Positions 11,429 through 23,920 of a DNA stretch of 64,000 nucleotides are shown here, in pieces. Position numbers and translations under genes: made by a program. The notes beneath the pieces were generated by a model. That model made no database searches, was not told the origin of the DNA, and worked only from the letters and a program-made list of their open reading frames with translations. This stretch comes from Dendrolimus kikuchii (lineage: Eukaryota > Arthropoda > Insecta > Lepidoptera > Lasiocampidae). The DNA is taken from contig CM034402.1 in NCBI GenBank assembly GCA_019925095.2, forward strand, positions 6,459,501 through 6,523,500. The letters run 5' to 3'. Every line of letters starts with the position of its first letter. Positions within the stretch are counted from its first letter, which is position 1.

Positions 11429-11545
11429 ATTTTTTATTGGCTGAGTACCGCATATTAGCAGACGGCCTATCTGACGAGAAGTGATTATAATCGTCTATGA
11501 ACATTAGCAACACCAACGGTGCTACTAATATGTTGCCGGCCTAAA
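11429..11545 (-). repeat. Family A repeat, old partial copy
   Basis: Contains TTTTTATTGGCTGAGTACCG, CAGACGGCCTATCTGA and AACATTAGCAACACCAACGG. Heavily diverged. Confidence 0.5.
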
Positions 11546-11989
11546 AACATGTAATATTTACTACCAGTACATTCTTTAAAACTACAATTATCTTAAGCTA
11601 TAGTGATTTTGTTTTCTTGTTTACATTTGTATGTATCTATATAATTTATGTATGTACCTATAATAATATATTAAATAACAAGACATCCACCAGAAACTTG
11701 CCCTTTCATACTGTGGGGTGCTGTAGCCCACGAATAAAATGCTAGTTCAGTTTGTAATGGACTGTATAAGAGAGATATGACCTAGATCCTTGCACTAGAA
11801 AAGTAGAAGCTCCACCAACCTTGAGATGGGCCCTCTCCTGGCTTGGTTCAGGTTACACACAGGAACAGCACACGGCACTAAACTCCACCTTAGAGCTAAC
11901 ACTTTTAACAAAGTCTAAGCACATATAGTCAGTTCTTGGCACGGCCAGTAATCACAATACGTATAATGAATGTTATACAAAAAATGATG

Positions 11990-12600
11990 AGCGCACGGCG
12001 CGTTGTGGTCTCGTTGAAACGTCGACAATAAGTGTCCAAAAATGGTTGCTCCTACCCTGCTGTGCAATGGCCGTCACCTCACACAGAAAGAGGGTAGACA
12101 GCAAAATTGATGGAGCGATATTCTACCTACCTTATACTAGGCAAAGACCGAACACATACAGTCTAATAGAAACTAGATAACTACCAAATTACCAGTACTT
12201 GCTGGAGTCAGTTCTTGAAAAAAGTCCTGCTACGCTCTACTAGGATCGATCAATTATCACAAACAGGACTATTGTAGCCAATAAACCTGATGTCGTGGTA
12301 ATAGACCGCGCTGCGCTCATTGTTCATGGGGATAACGTCGTGAAGAAAGAAAAATAATAACTAATTAACAACTTAGATCTTGCTCACGAGGTTACCGCTA
12401 TGTGGCGTCTAGAGTCGACGAGCATTGTGCGGATAGTTGACACCCTCAATCTTCTTATAGCGAAGAGTCTTGACCGTCACCTAGACAGACTCAAGCTAGG
12501 AAGCTGGGTGAAGGGCCAGATGCAGAAGGTAGCATTCTTGGAGACGGCATGAATTGTGAGTTCCGGTCTGTCGAGCTCTAACCACCGGACCCCAGGCCCC
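11990..12600 (+). mobile_element. Decayed non-LTR retrotransposon fragment
   Basis: Broken frames recall the C-terminus of a non-LTR polyprotein: NRTIVANKPDVVVIDRAALI (about 12260-12320), then after stops LDLAHEVTAMWRLESTSIV and IAKSLDRHLDRLKLGSWVKG (about 12380-12520). These motifs, with stop codons between them, indicate a dead copy. I cannot fix the clade from the sequence alone. Confidence 0.6.
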
Positions 12601-13359
12601 GCTGGCGACGTACTCCAACTTTTTATATTTATTTTTATAAATGTTTATAAATTTGTGATAATTTTTCTTAAAATACAATTTAAAAATTCTTCTAAAGTCA
12701 TTTTGATAAATAAATTATAATTACGTACAACAGTCACATAAAATAAGAAAACAAATATACAATATTAAATTCTCTTTCGTTGGGACCCGTGTACAAAAAT
12801 ACTTCCTTTAATTTGTTTCGCCCTGTTTAAGTGTATCATTGGAGGCCCAAGATACCCCCATTCCCCTGAGGGGCAATTACCTCCCTGAGAGGTTGTCGGA
12901 CTAAAGTCGAGATAAGAGTCTCCTGAAAAGTGGTGCTGTACTAATTTGAATTAAACTCGAGAGATTACCGCTCCGTAAGGTTGATTACGCGACTTAAACT
13001 TTGAATTTTGTATGAAGACGTTTCTCCAAAGCGTAATCCATTTCTAGTTGTGTCGTGCACATCCAAAAAAATAACAGCCAGAGTTGGAAAGATACATCTA
13101 TGTAATCTAACTACCAGTTGGTTCCTATATTGGCCTTACCAGTGATTAAAATTTGACAGAAATTCCATACAAGTACTAACGCCAATTTTCTACCACTGGT
13201 AAGGTAAAAAAGAAGTTTTGGCTGGAAAATCTCAACAATATATATTTTTTGTCTGGTTTTTCAAAGTCCAATAGCAATATAATGTATATAAATAGCTATA
13301 CTGAATCCAACGTTAAAAGAATTGTCAAAACCGGTTCAGAAACAAGAAGTATTCTATCA

Positions 13360-13672
13360 GTGCAGGAACGGAGAAAGATTACAAATTCTTGCGGCCGGGC
13401 AGCCTGGCTTAAGAGGCGACTAAGCAACCCACAGCCAGCTGGTAGGGTATTTGTCCGACTGGATGACTACCACCCCTGGTCTAGTGTATGCCGCCATAAC
13501 AACCTTAAGTTGTGTTCCGGCATTAGTGACTAGGTTCCAGTCAGTTAAGACAGCAGCAGGGCATTTGTAGCACTTTTGGTGTTGCAAATGTCTATAGGCG
13601 ATGGTAACCGCTTTCCAACAAGTAGGCCGTCTGCCTGTCTGCTGATCTCATGCAATAAAAAATAAAATAAAA
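13360..13672 (+). repeat. Family A repeat, near full length
   Basis: Runs from AGTGCAGGAACGGAGAAAGA to the A-rich end GCAATAAAAAATAAAATAAA on the plus strand. One of only three plus-strand copies. Confidence 0.85.
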
Positions 13673-13693
13673 AGTGTGTCTGACTGAACATAC

Positions 13694-14165
13694 TGTTACG
13701 ACCTAGGTGCCGACAAAGATAAATTCACATCTGCAGCCCTGTAGAAATACATTTTATTACCTTTTCGGCATTTGGACTTCCTTTGTTTACTTTGTGTTTA
13801 AAACTTGAGATTAGAAAAACAGCCCATTGTGTATTGTAATCTTTTATGGTAGTCATTAGTCAGGTGTGATTCTAGAAAATTCGGACCACGCGGCCGAGCA
13901 GACATATTGCATTTGTACAGTATAAAGCAATGCCCCAATTGAGAGATGAGGCCGTCAAGCGATAACCACAAGCGAAGCAAGACGTGTGTACATTCGGTAA
14001 TCTATTTAGTGACGGACTTTGCGCGTGTTATTGAATTGTGCATTACGTTTGGACTGGTTGTGTTCAGTTATATTTATACCTGTGTGATACGTGTTTGTGT
14101 AGTTCTAATAAACTCTATAATAATTCCAACAGTATTTTAATTCGAGTCCTGCACAAGTCGTAACA
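13694..14165 (+). mobile_element. Solo LTR with 4-bp target duplication
   Basis: The 472-bp unit opens TGTTACGACC and closes GTCGTAACA, giving the TG...CA ends and inverted termini of an LTR. ATAC flanks it on both sides (13690-13693 and 14166-14169), the 4-bp duplication usual for Ty3/gypsy-type integrases. An AATAAA-like signal lies near 14108. No internal region or second LTR is present. Strand is inferred from that signal. Confidence 0.86.
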
Positions 14166-14289
14166 ATACATTTAAAAAAATGAATTGGGAACCTCTTTCT
14201 TTTTTGAAGTCGCTTAAAAAGTATATAGTAGAATACAAAACTCGGCGCTTATCATAACATAATAATAAGTATATGTGTTTCTTTTTCAT

Positions 14290-14660
14290 TTATTTTTTTC
14301 GAGCCCAGGCAGGGAGTGGTGAGTCACCGTCTGCCCATTTTTCCATGTTCCCCGAACATTGCGACGGGCAGACGCCATAACCCCCATATTCCCAGACCCC
14401 TAGTACCACTAGCAGTTCACCCCAATAGCCTGATACTTTCTGTTCTCATTTCCCACAATAGTCCTACACTGGCCGGGGCTTATCCTTGGGTGCATTATTA
14501 TATGATGTAGACAGGGATAATTACAGGTCAGTGTCACGCCACAATTAGATTTAATTTGTCAAGGGGCCTCGTATGTGTTGGCCTCCCCATGGCCCCGCGC
14601 AAGCCCTCCAAAAGTCCTGGGCATTTTTATAACCCGTGGTCTTTAAAGACATACGTTAGT
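14290..14660 (+). repeat. Unclassified dispersed repeat
   Basis: GC-richer block with CCGTCTGCCCATTTTTCC, GGGGCTTATCCTTGG, GTCAGTGTCACGCCAC and GGGGCCTCGTATGTGTTGG. The TAGACAGGGATAA...GTGTCACGCCA part recurs inverted at 26338-26385, so this is interspersed. Class not recognised. Confidence 0.5.
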
Positions 14661-15890
14661 ATATCTATCATATATGTCATAGTATGGCACTAATATTATT
14701 AATTTTCATAACCAAAACCAATATTTGAATAATACCTTAGTTATATGTAGGCTAGATCCTGGAAGCAATGACATGTTAAATTATTTTTGAGCCGGAGATC
14801 CACGACGAGGGAACATGTGTGCTTGTCAAACTGAATATGATGGATGTACGAACGAATAAGTACAGGGACGGATCGGGGATATTGAATTACTATTTTTCTA
14901 TTTATTTATTTTTATTCGTTACAGACATTCTATACTTTGTTTTTTCTTAAAAGATAAATTTTCGATAAAAATTTTGTTGAATTGTCTTTATATGATTAAT
15001 ATAAATCATTTTTTACTGTAATATCTAACTTTAGATGTTGCTTAAGTGGTCAAGACATTTAAACATCATTAAACAGTGTAATTCATTATAAAAATCCTCT
15101 ATGTAATGTATGAAAATGTTCAAATCTAAGGATAAATAGTGTATAGTACCATACATACGTTAGTTGACATTTAAATATGGATTAAATTATTTTTCATAAT
15201 TAAATTATATTAAATAAGATTTAACCCTGTGACTAAATTAGAATATCAAACGTCTTGATTTATTTGTTATTATTATTCAGGATGTTTTTGTAATGATTAT
15301 TGTAACTCGCACGCTCTTTGTTACACATAAAAACTGTTTGCTTGCGACAGATGCCGTTGTACATGCAACTGCACACATTCCCGTTGCATTATAGAACGGC
15401 AGACACTGAAACAGTGCCTTTGACGTGTTATTGGTTGGGACAAGTAGTCTTTGTAGTAAGGTTAACGTGAATAAAAACTCGCTAAACGTACATTATATAG
15501 GCTTTAAATATTATCATGTTGACTGAATCAGTGCATTCAATGAATTTGCGAGCCGGTGGCCATTGTCCGTAATAGCGGCGCTCTACACTCTCTTTCTATT
15601 TTATATACTTTACAATAATAATAATTTCTAAAATAACATAGGTCTCATAATAATTCCAGCTAATATAGTTTGTTTCATTCAACCCAGATTTATCATATTT
15701 CTATCTGTGGCCATTTTTGTCTATCTAATCTTTATTATTAACTATGGATTCCAAAACAGCTTTTCGTGTGTAATATTCCAATTTGTATGCCCTATATTCA
15801 TTTTTTGGAATAAAAATTATCTTATGATAATGACTGGCCTCTAAAGCCATGTCAATGCAAAATTTCACAAGATCAATTCGTGGAAGAGAC
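14661..15890. other. No gene seen
   Basis: AT-rich sequence without long frames. A GC-richer patch at 15300-15600 holds no recognisable gene or repeat. Confidence 0.5.
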
Positions 15891-15899
15891 AAGTTCGTT

Positions 15900-16320
15900 T
15901 TTAACGTTTGCTTGTAGGCAAACTGGCAAACAGGTCCACTTGATGGCAAGTAGCTACCGTCGCCCATGGACATCTGCAACACTAAGGGCGCCGATGTATT
16001 GCCTACCTCGTTGAGACTTGAAATATCTGTTTACGCCCTTTTTAAAGAGCCCCATATTGTAGCACTCTGGGAAAAGAGCGGGAGGGAGGGAGTTCATTCC
16101 GTAGCTTGCTCGTGGATGAGATAAAGGAGCGAGCGCCACGTACAGTGGATGACTTCGTGGCAAGGAAGTGTGGATGAACTCCCAGTCGCCGGCGGGTAGT
16201 GCCGTGGTACAATGGTGACGTAGGCACCAAATCAAGTAGCTCCTCAGAACACTCCCCATTATACAGCCTGTAGAGCACACTTAGAGCGCTAACGCCCCTT
16301 TTGAGACGTAGAGGTTCCAA
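15900..16320 (-). mobile_element. CR1/Jockey-like LINE 3' end with frameshift
   Basis: Minus-strand frame 16042-16320 reads KRGVSALSVLYRLYNGECSE ... TTRRRLGVHPHFLATKSSTV and KLRNELPPSRSFPR, the C-terminal region of insect LINE reverse transcriptases. The reading then shifts near 16045-16070 into another frame (YNMGLFKKGVNRYFKSQRGR ... SVADVHGRR). The 3' UTR matches the tail of family A, tying that family to this LINE lineage. Confidence 0.82.
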
Positions 16321-16329
16321 AACGTCAGT

Positions 16330-18960
16330 TCATTTTAAAAGCTTTTTATTAGGTTTTATTCAGTGATTTAGATTTGTAGTTAGGATTTAATATTAATAAA
16401 TCCTAGTTTACTTATTTTTACAACGGGAAAACTCCAAATACGTTCCATTCAATGCAGCTCGGTAAGCTATCTTCGACCCGGGGATAAACCGCTTTTGTAC
16501 CACCGATAGTTCTGTAATAGGATACGTGTTTACTTTCAAATTGATATTACACAAACGGGGGACCGTCCAGGATCCAATACAAATATATATTTAGGAAATG
16601 ACGTCAGTTAGTCAGTTATTTGTTTGTAGTTTGGGTACCCAATCTCCTGAATAAAATATATAAACAGAATGTTTACTGAAATATATTTATTTGTTTTAGG
16701 TTTCGCCCTGGGTTATTTGTGGGCTATCACAAGCATGTGATTTGTTGAAAAAAAAATGCAGAACTGTTTATGAATTTGCTATGTAATTAATATTGTTATA
16801 TTTGACAAAAAATATGATTATATTATGTATATTAAACTAATCATATAAATTACGAATTCATAAATACTACTAATAATGGTACTATGATGCTGAATAAATG
16901 CTTTTTTAGTCTTTAGCTAGCTTCTAGCATGGCATAAAATATTCTAAACGTATGTCGTTATAGATCTTAGGTCATAAGCTATATACATGAAGCAAAAAAG
17001 AAACAAAACCTTTGTTCCCCTTTTTTACGAAAATTGCGCGGACGGAAGAGTATGAAATTTCGCACACTTATAGTTTATATTATAAGGAGTGCAGAATGCT
17101 AATATTTTTTTTTATTATGCATAAAAATACATTAAATCAATAAAAAAAAACATTACACACACTACCATGTATTTGACAGACACACGCATATATAATCTTT
17201 TGTTTATTCTTAATGTCAAATGAACAGTGTAGCCTTAGCGAAATCTGTGATTATAGAAGTATAGTCTTTGACAACAGAACCTTAATAATGTTCAAACTTA
17301 TAATTTAAATTAATTATGGTCGAATTTCGACAAATGGGCGACCACTAGTTATTATTATTACATCGTAGCGACTAATTGTTATGGCATCTGTATCTCATTC
17401 AAATGACGTGGATTCTCTGGATAAGAATCCTGGTCGTGGATATGCATCGTTTAAGTAGTTTTACTGATCTAATTTGCATTTTGTTACAAACACATCCGAC
17501 TGACTGTGAAGAAAAACATTGTGAGAAAACCTCATTATGGAGATTCTCAAAACACGCAACTCGCCTAACGCTGACAACAAACATCTCATCTTAGGAAATA
17601 GTGCATTTTTATAAATGTCAGCCAAAGTAGTAAATATGGAAGTCTTGTTGCTAAATCATTGGAGTTACCTAATCATTTTGTATTTACTAATTTATTGAAC
17701 AACCTCGCCTTAGTTTTTAAGCTTTCACGGTACAATTGTTATTTTAGTCAAAAATAGGAAAATATCCTTACTAATTAAAATTAAGATTTTTTGTTTTGTA
17801 CGTAGTCTTCAATAACTCTGTAAAATACTGAGTCTAATTCACCGTCAATTGATGAAAATCATGCAACATTACTTTGTTATAGATGTTATGTAGGATAGTC
17901 ACCTTGATGTCACCTGGAGAGTCGATCAGATATTGTAGAACCTTTATCCTCAAAGTCTGAAAACCTCCACGATCCAATTTTCTAAAATAAAAACAAATAT
18001 GAAACGTAGAAAGTAAATACCTTTTTCTAAATTATGTTAAAATAAAATGCGGATACCATCCGGGTATTAAAACAAAGGCTGTCAATTACCTTTCGGCTAC
18101 CTAGCGATACAGTTTGTTCAATGAGGGCCTTTACTAATTACTTGTTACGAAACGTGGGTCGGGTTTAGGCTGCTACGATTGCCACACCCCAATTTAGCAC
18201 TCCTAAGTGCGGACCTGGTTTAGAGTGATTAAATTGTACGCTCGACTCAATGTTACCTAATTAGTTTTTAAGAGTATCATAAACTTTAGGTATCAGTGCG
18301 TTTTAGTAGTATGTAATCAGTGTACCTGATAGGATGTTAAATTTGCCAATACGATTCGTTACAGAGAAAAAAGCATTTTTGTTGTTGTTGAAGAAGAAAT
18401 AAACAATACGACAGGCTTCACTTGATTGAAAGTAGTCAAGTCAAATTAAATCAGCCTTTATTGCTAATAAAACTATATTTTTTAGGGTTCCGTATATATG
18501 TTGGCAAAAATCAGTAAGAAATTCGATCGAGAAACTACATTTGTTTGTTTCCCCTACTCTTGTACGCCCTATAAAATTACTACATTCGCTCCGGACACGT
18601 CCAGCTTTCAGACGCCACTCATTTCTTGGAATTTAGCAAACTCAACTAATCGGATTATGTGGACATTGCTTTGTTTGTTGATAGTCTGGCATCTGCGAAT
18701 ACGAAATTAATCAGACTTTAGTTTAATAATAATTAGTTACACGTTCACAAATTTTGCATATTGTTCTTCTTTTAAAAACCCATTTTATACTATTTTTTAT
18801 ACTATTTCTGTCATCTGTGGAAGCTTATAAATAGCTAATCTTTACTTGTTTCTGTAATTCTAGTTTGTAAAATTACAACTGTAAGCCCCCAGATAAAATA
18901 AAATGTATCTTTACCCAAATTTTGAAAGATCATGGCAATGTCTGTTTTATTTGATATATC
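16330..18960. other. No gene seen
   Basis: About 2.6 kb of AT-rich sequence. Open frames near 17376 and 18498 are short, overlap shadows on the other strand and show no motifs. Confidence 0.5.
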
Positions 18961-18962
18961 AC

Positions 18963-19245
18963 GAGATCGTCGTCGTCGTCAGCCATTCGCAGTCCACTGC
19001 TGGACTTAGGCCTCCTCAAGTTGATGCCACTCATCCCTGTCCTCTGACTTCCTCATACAGCGCCTACCGGCGACCTTGCACAGGTCGTCGATCCATCGGG
19101 CTGGAGGGCGTCCGACACTACGTTTACCGATACGCGGTCTCCACTCCAGGACTCGTCTGCAGTAGACGTGACCGGCCCACTGCCACTTCAACTTTCTAAT
19201 TTTGCGAGCTATGTCGGTTACTTTGGTTCTCTTACGGATCACGAT
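18963..19245 (-). mobile_element. LINE 3' fragment, second RTE-like lineage
   Basis: Minus-strand frame has KLKWQWAGHVYCRR, VLEWRPRIGKRSVGRPPARW and DDLCKVAG, typical of this LINE's C-terminus, with a small deletion between CRR and VLEWRP. The 3' end carries a GAC repeat (CGTCGTCGTCGT on plus). Related pieces are at 19440-19565, 21750-21885 and 23150-23395. Confidence 0.8.
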
Positions 19246-19439
19246 CTACTTCCAAAGTTAAAATTGTGTCCCCTCTCCAACTTTAGAAGTACCTAATAAG
19301 AAAATTCTGGAATCAAATTATTCGAACGAGAAATATATCTTGAGTAGTTTTTGAAATAGGGAGTCTTTTCGATTATATACTTTTTATAATCCCATAGCCA
19401 AATAACATAAAGAGTGTGTGTTTCATACCTCAACGGAAC

Positions 19440-19565
19440 TCTTCATTGAGCATAGAAGCCTTGTTTGCTCCAAGTTGCCTCCATGAATCCTAATCCTTAG
19501 CTTTCCTCATCCTGCTCTTACAGGCATCCTTGCGCAGCTCATCGGTCGGGTTGAATGCCGTCCTA
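19440..19565 (-). mobile_element. LINE fragment, second RTE-like lineage, short
   Basis: GCATCCTTGCGCAGCTCATC next to GGTCGGGTTGAATGCCGTCC parallels the coding block of the 18963 copy. Truncated. Confidence 0.4.
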
Positions 19566-19925
19566 CATACATTTAATACAATAGAAAAATACAATTAAAT
19601 ACTAAAACTAAACTACAGTATGAAAAATAAACCTAAAATTAAAAACTAGAACTAAATAAAAAAGGAGGGCATAATCCATAATATAAATAAACCTAGCTTA
19701 AAAATAAAAAAATAAAAAACCTGTATCAAGGCCCGTCCAGCCCCACCAGACCACTGTCGCTGGACATTGTACCTAGAAGGCTGGCAGCATTGCCTCGCTG
19801 GATACAGAGGCTAATCCTTTGAGCGAGGTAAGCTCCAGCCTTCCGGTCTCTTGTTGTATCGACCAGACGTTTTTTAATATTTTTAAATAAAAAATAAAAT
19901 AAAAATGAAATGATTATCCCCGTGT

Positions 19926-20160
19926 TTTACGGCCTCTTTGGTTGAGCGGGCCTTTCCCGGCCTATCTTACTGCAACACAGAGGCTTCAGGTTTTATTGCT
20001 GGTATGATAAAATTCGGAAATGATTTTTCTCCATTATTTACTGTGGTCTGGGTGTCTGGGATCAGCTCCAGAGCAGTCCGTTGTATATTCCCTGTAACAC
20101 AAGCATAATTTGGGAATTTACAGTATGTGTGTTTGTCTACCGATTATTATTTATTATATT
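19926..20160 (+). mobile_element. tRNA-derived SINE, same family as 5060
   Basis: ACGGCCTCTTTGGTTGAGCG head with intact A box; the B-box region is mutated (AGGTTTTATTGC). The body GGTCTGGGTGTCTGGGATC and the TTGTATATTCCCTGTAAC block match the 5060 copy. AT-rich tail. Confidence 0.82.
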
Positions 20161-20499
20161 TATATTGAGTATTTGATGGAGTACTTAAATTGTAACCTAC
20201 CTGCGAGTAGACTTTCTTACATTCTACCTAATTAATTTAATGCAACAGTTCATCGTTCTTGTAACATAATAATGTCTAAATGGCACTTCCCCAGGCCTCT
20301 TTCATAAAACTCATTATTCTATGTAATTATAACAAGCATTTATTACTTAAATTATGTGTCTAATGTTACTTGTTGCAATAGATACGGTATGTCAATACTG
20401 AGCCAATAACTAGAATTTCACAAGTGTTCACTTCTGTCCTAGTTAGAAAGGGAATTGTCGCATTTTTCAAATAAAAAAAATTTACACTTAAATTCGGCT

Positions 20500-21720
20500 C
20501 GACATTGTGACGTAGTAGATTTCAACCGTAGTCACCAATATCACACATTCAAATTTCCGCCTATAAAACTTTGAATTTACTTTCATTCGTTCGCCGGATG
20601 AATGCCTCGTACACAACGTTCAACCATTAGATTATCATTAATTCTAAATTACCTCGTCTCCTTTGTGAATAAATATAATTTTAATTCGTTAAACTTATTT
20701 TCTTACATAACAATTAATCCCTACAATTTAATGAAATCCTTACGTCAATTTTATTCTGTCATAACTCGGCTGTATGATCTTGTCCCCTAGCTTCCTTATA
20801 TGTCATACCTGACCAATCGTCTCATCGTTCTGACAGTAGAATTCTTAGCACCGAGTTTACAGTGAAGTTACACCAGGAAGGTTATTGGGTGAAAAACCAA
20901 TACCTTCTGGTTATTGGTGCTTCCTACGTCGCAAAGTATAACGTGGCGTGACGGCAGCCATTTTGTGGCCTTTTCGCAGAAGACCCCCGTCGTGACAAGA
21001 TGTAGTATATATTTTAAACGACCCTTATATTTTAAAAGCGATATGTTCGGAGCGATAGTCCGTCGCTTCGGTCACGCCGTCCGACCTCCAGAGGGCGTGT
21101 AAACCGACGCCCATCGGTCTTCTGGCTGCCTCTGCCTTCGTATCTTCTAATAACCCCGTTTGCGGGTTTACAAAGAGCGGTTAGCTGTCTGTCTGCTATC
21201 TAACAGTAAAGACTACTAAGACCAGCATCGCATGATTTGGAGGGACTACCACAAATAGCCATCCCGTTGTTCCAGCTTGGGGTTGTTTCAACCGGAGCAC
21301 AGCTAAGCCTTCTTTTTTTACTCAGCGACTTATCGATTAATCTGCTAATAACGTCGAAGAACTCTAATTATTTATCTTACTAGTATTTAAAGTAATAGCT
21401 AGCATTGGTCTAACGTACGAAACTCTCTTTTCCCTACAAACTGGCCTGCTTCGCCTAACATCCCACATTTTTATTCCCCAACTCGTCGTCATCTCTACCC
21501 CATCAGATTAACATATAAGAGCCTTTGTTTAGTTTATTATCTACTTTCTATGTTAATAATTGTAAATTATTTGGCTGACGCCTCCATCTACTTTTCTGTA
21601 CCTTTTGTTATTTTTTCCATTATATAAATAAATATTTGTTAACCTGAAACCCGGATTTATTTCTTTATAATCACCCTGGGATACCAGGTCACAACGTAAA
21701 CTCGGCTTCAGCATCCAACC
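20500..21720. other. Possible degraded LTR-type sequence
   Basis: Contains a TATAAAA at about 20562, a self-complementary patch ACCAATACC...GGTTATTGGT (20896-20922), GC-richer blocks and an AATAAATA near 21626 followed by CCCTGGGATACCAGGTCACA. This resembles retroelement regulatory sequence, but I could not find matching ends or target duplications. The frame at 20914-21102 is not a recognised protein. Confidence 0.25.
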
Positions 21721-21749
21721 TAGATTTATTTAGGATTCTATTTCTTCTT

Positions 21750-21885
21750 CAGCCAATCTCAGTACACTGCTGGACGTAGGCCTCCCCAAGTACGCGCTAC
21801 ATATCCCGGTCTCCCGTCTTCCTCATCCAGACCCTGCCGGCAATCTTGCGCAGGTCGTCATTCCACCGGGCTGGCTATTTAGGAT
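21750..21885 (-). mobile_element. LINE 3' fragment, second RTE-like lineage
   Basis: CCACTGCTGGACGTAGGCC-type 3' block (here GTACACTGCTGGACGTAGGC) and GCAATCTTGCGCAGGTCGTC match the 18963 copy. Truncated. Confidence 0.65.
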
Positions 21886-22026
21886 GCCGGAACCTAAATA
21901 ATAATAAACATAAATGTATATGTAGGAACTTCTTTCTTGGGAATCTTTAATTTACCCAAATTATTATTTATAATTTTATTAAAGAACCACGTCAAACCAT
22001 CACCATTTCTTTTACGTACGACATGC

Positions 22027-22034
<8 letters not shown>

Positions 22035-22062
<28 letters not shown>
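22035..22062. repeat. (AT)n microsatellite
   Basis: Uninterrupted TA dinucleotides. Confidence 0.95.
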
Positions 22063-22067
<5 letters not shown>

Positions 22068-22654
22068 TGTTATGCCAACCACGCTTATTTAAGGCGTTTT
22101 TCCAGATTTTACACGTTATCAGTATCTATGCGCAGGTTTCTTCGCAAAACTCGCCGTGGGTTGTATGTTCTCTGACAGAACTCAAATGAGACGAACCTAC
22201 ATTGAAACGACGCTGTTGCCTTAGCATCTAACCCATCGATTTATAAACATTTGATTTACTGCTCTTCTATTAACTGCAACCTCTACCATCGATTAATACG
22301 AAGGGGGAAATTGGGCATACTCCAGACGTATATCTCGTGTAAATCTTACAAATTTTAATGAATTTCCTTAACGACTTTTAATTTACGACAGTTATTCGGA
22401 GGGAAAACAGTTTTGCGCTTGTCAAAACTGCGACGACGCGCCTTATTTCTAATGTATACATAATATTTATATTAGGTACTGATCACAATTATTTTTTTAT
22501 ATATTTGACATAACGTACGTAATTTTTATATATCTACATCTAAAAACCCGAAAGGGTTTAACTAAGATTCTAAGTCTGCTGTTTAAGTACAATTATTAAA
22601 ATGAGGTAGTTTGAGTATTACATATACTGTCTCGATTTATAGCAACAAATGAGA

Positions 22655-22667
22655 GGGGGGGGGGGGG
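22655..22667. repeat. Poly-G run of 13
   Basis: Thirteen consecutive G, rare in such AT-rich DNA. It could form a quadruplex-like structure or be a homopolymer length artefact. Confidence 0.85.
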
Positions 22668-22818
22668 CAGCAAACATCAATGTGACATTGCACCCTATTC
22701 TTGCCATGTATATACAGAATGAGGATGTAGTGTGTTATTTTTTAAATAATAAATTAAGTTAAAACAAATAATTTATATAAATTTCTTTATAGTTTATTTC
22801 ATTTTGAACTGTCTATTT

Positions 22819-22820
<2 letters not shown>

Positions 22821-22853
<33 letters not shown>
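22821..22853. repeat. (AT)n microsatellite
   Basis: Sixteen or so TA dinucleotides, about 790 bp from a similar array at 22035. Confidence 0.95.
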
Positions 22854-22856
<3 letters not shown>

Positions 22857-23149
22857 ATACGAGAACTCAATATTAAATCGAATTAGTACGGATATTGTGC
22901 TTTTTCATGAGGGATAAAAATGCCATAGTTACCACGTTTGGTTTGGTAGTAGCAGTGCCGGTCTATTTTCATCGGAGACACTGCTGCCCCTCTTCGACAA
23001 GGGCATTTGTATAGCCCGGCTTTGTTAAGAAGATTACACCGCCATCGATCGCTCGCCAGAACCTGGTTCGCTGACGGCACCGCAGGAAGGTGAGGTTGAC
23101 AATTGGGCCCGCAAGATGTTAGTCGCAGACCCCTGGCCTACTCATCACA

Positions 23150-23395
23150 TGTGCCTCAAGACCGATGGCCGATGGAGCAGACGAGCTCTGGAGTGTAGAC
23201 CGCGTGTCGGTAAACGTAGTGTCGAATGCCCTCCAACCCGATGGACTGATGTCCTGCGCAAGGTCGCCGATAAGCGCTCTGGATGAGGAAATCGAAAGAC
23301 AAGGATTAATGACGTCGACTTGGGGAGATCTACGTCTAGTGGTGGACTGCGATTGGCTGACGATGACGACGACGAGGAGTACGGATATAGGTGGA
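23150..23395 (+). mobile_element. LINE 3' fragment, second RTE-like lineage
   Basis: Plus-strand translation has RALECRPRVGKRSVECPPTRW and DVLRKVADKRS, then ends with GATTGGCTGACGATGACGAC, the usual 3' tail of this lineage. Coding similarity is broken by a stop near 23285. Confidence 0.75.
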
Positions 23396-23489
23396 ATGGT
23401 TTCTAGTGGATACTATAAATCACAAAGACGCATACCGAGTGTATATAAATGTTAAAAAAGGCTTTACTTTATTTTACGCTATGTTCACA

Positions 23490-23920
23490 TAGGCTCTGTC
23501 TATACTTTTTTTTTGTTATCTCAGGGGCAATGTCTTTTCTTGTGACACACACACGGGTCTTGGATACAGGGGAAGACCAAAAGCGCCGCCTAGTGCCGCG
23601 CGCTTCGTGTGCGTGTTGGTCTCTTGCACCAAACGGCAAACGGGATCTACTCCATTAAAGGAGGAGGCCGAACAAACTACCCACTAAACCTACCTGGGTC
23701 CCTATGAGAGCATATCATGCATATATCTAGAATGCCAGGGATATATAACGTAGTTAAACGCTTGTACCATCCTAGTGCGCCGATTTGGTACTAAGCCCCG
23801 GGAAGCAGGGCCGTACTACTTCGTACAGTAGAGGTGATTCCACCGATACCCCCGTAAACAGTGGCCCTTTACCACGGATAATGGGAAACCGGATACAAAA
23901 CGTAGGCTCTGTCTATACTT
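23490..23920 (-). mobile_element. Retroposon with perfect 18-bp target duplication
   Basis: TAGGCTCTGTCTATACTT occurs at 23490-23507 and 23903-23920. The 395 bp between them starts with a T run on the plus strand, that is a poly-A tail on the minus strand. The body includes CCATTATCCGTGGTAAAGGG and GCGCGGCACTAGGCGGCGC (minus strand). Clear LINE-mediated retroposition; the source element (SINE, LINE 3' end or processed RNA) is not recognised. Confidence 0.85.

Noticed and set aside
13132..13205. Small inverted repeat CCTTACCAGTG / CACTGGTAAGG
   Set aside because: Only about 11 bp arms with no target duplication or second copy; insufficient to call a MITE.
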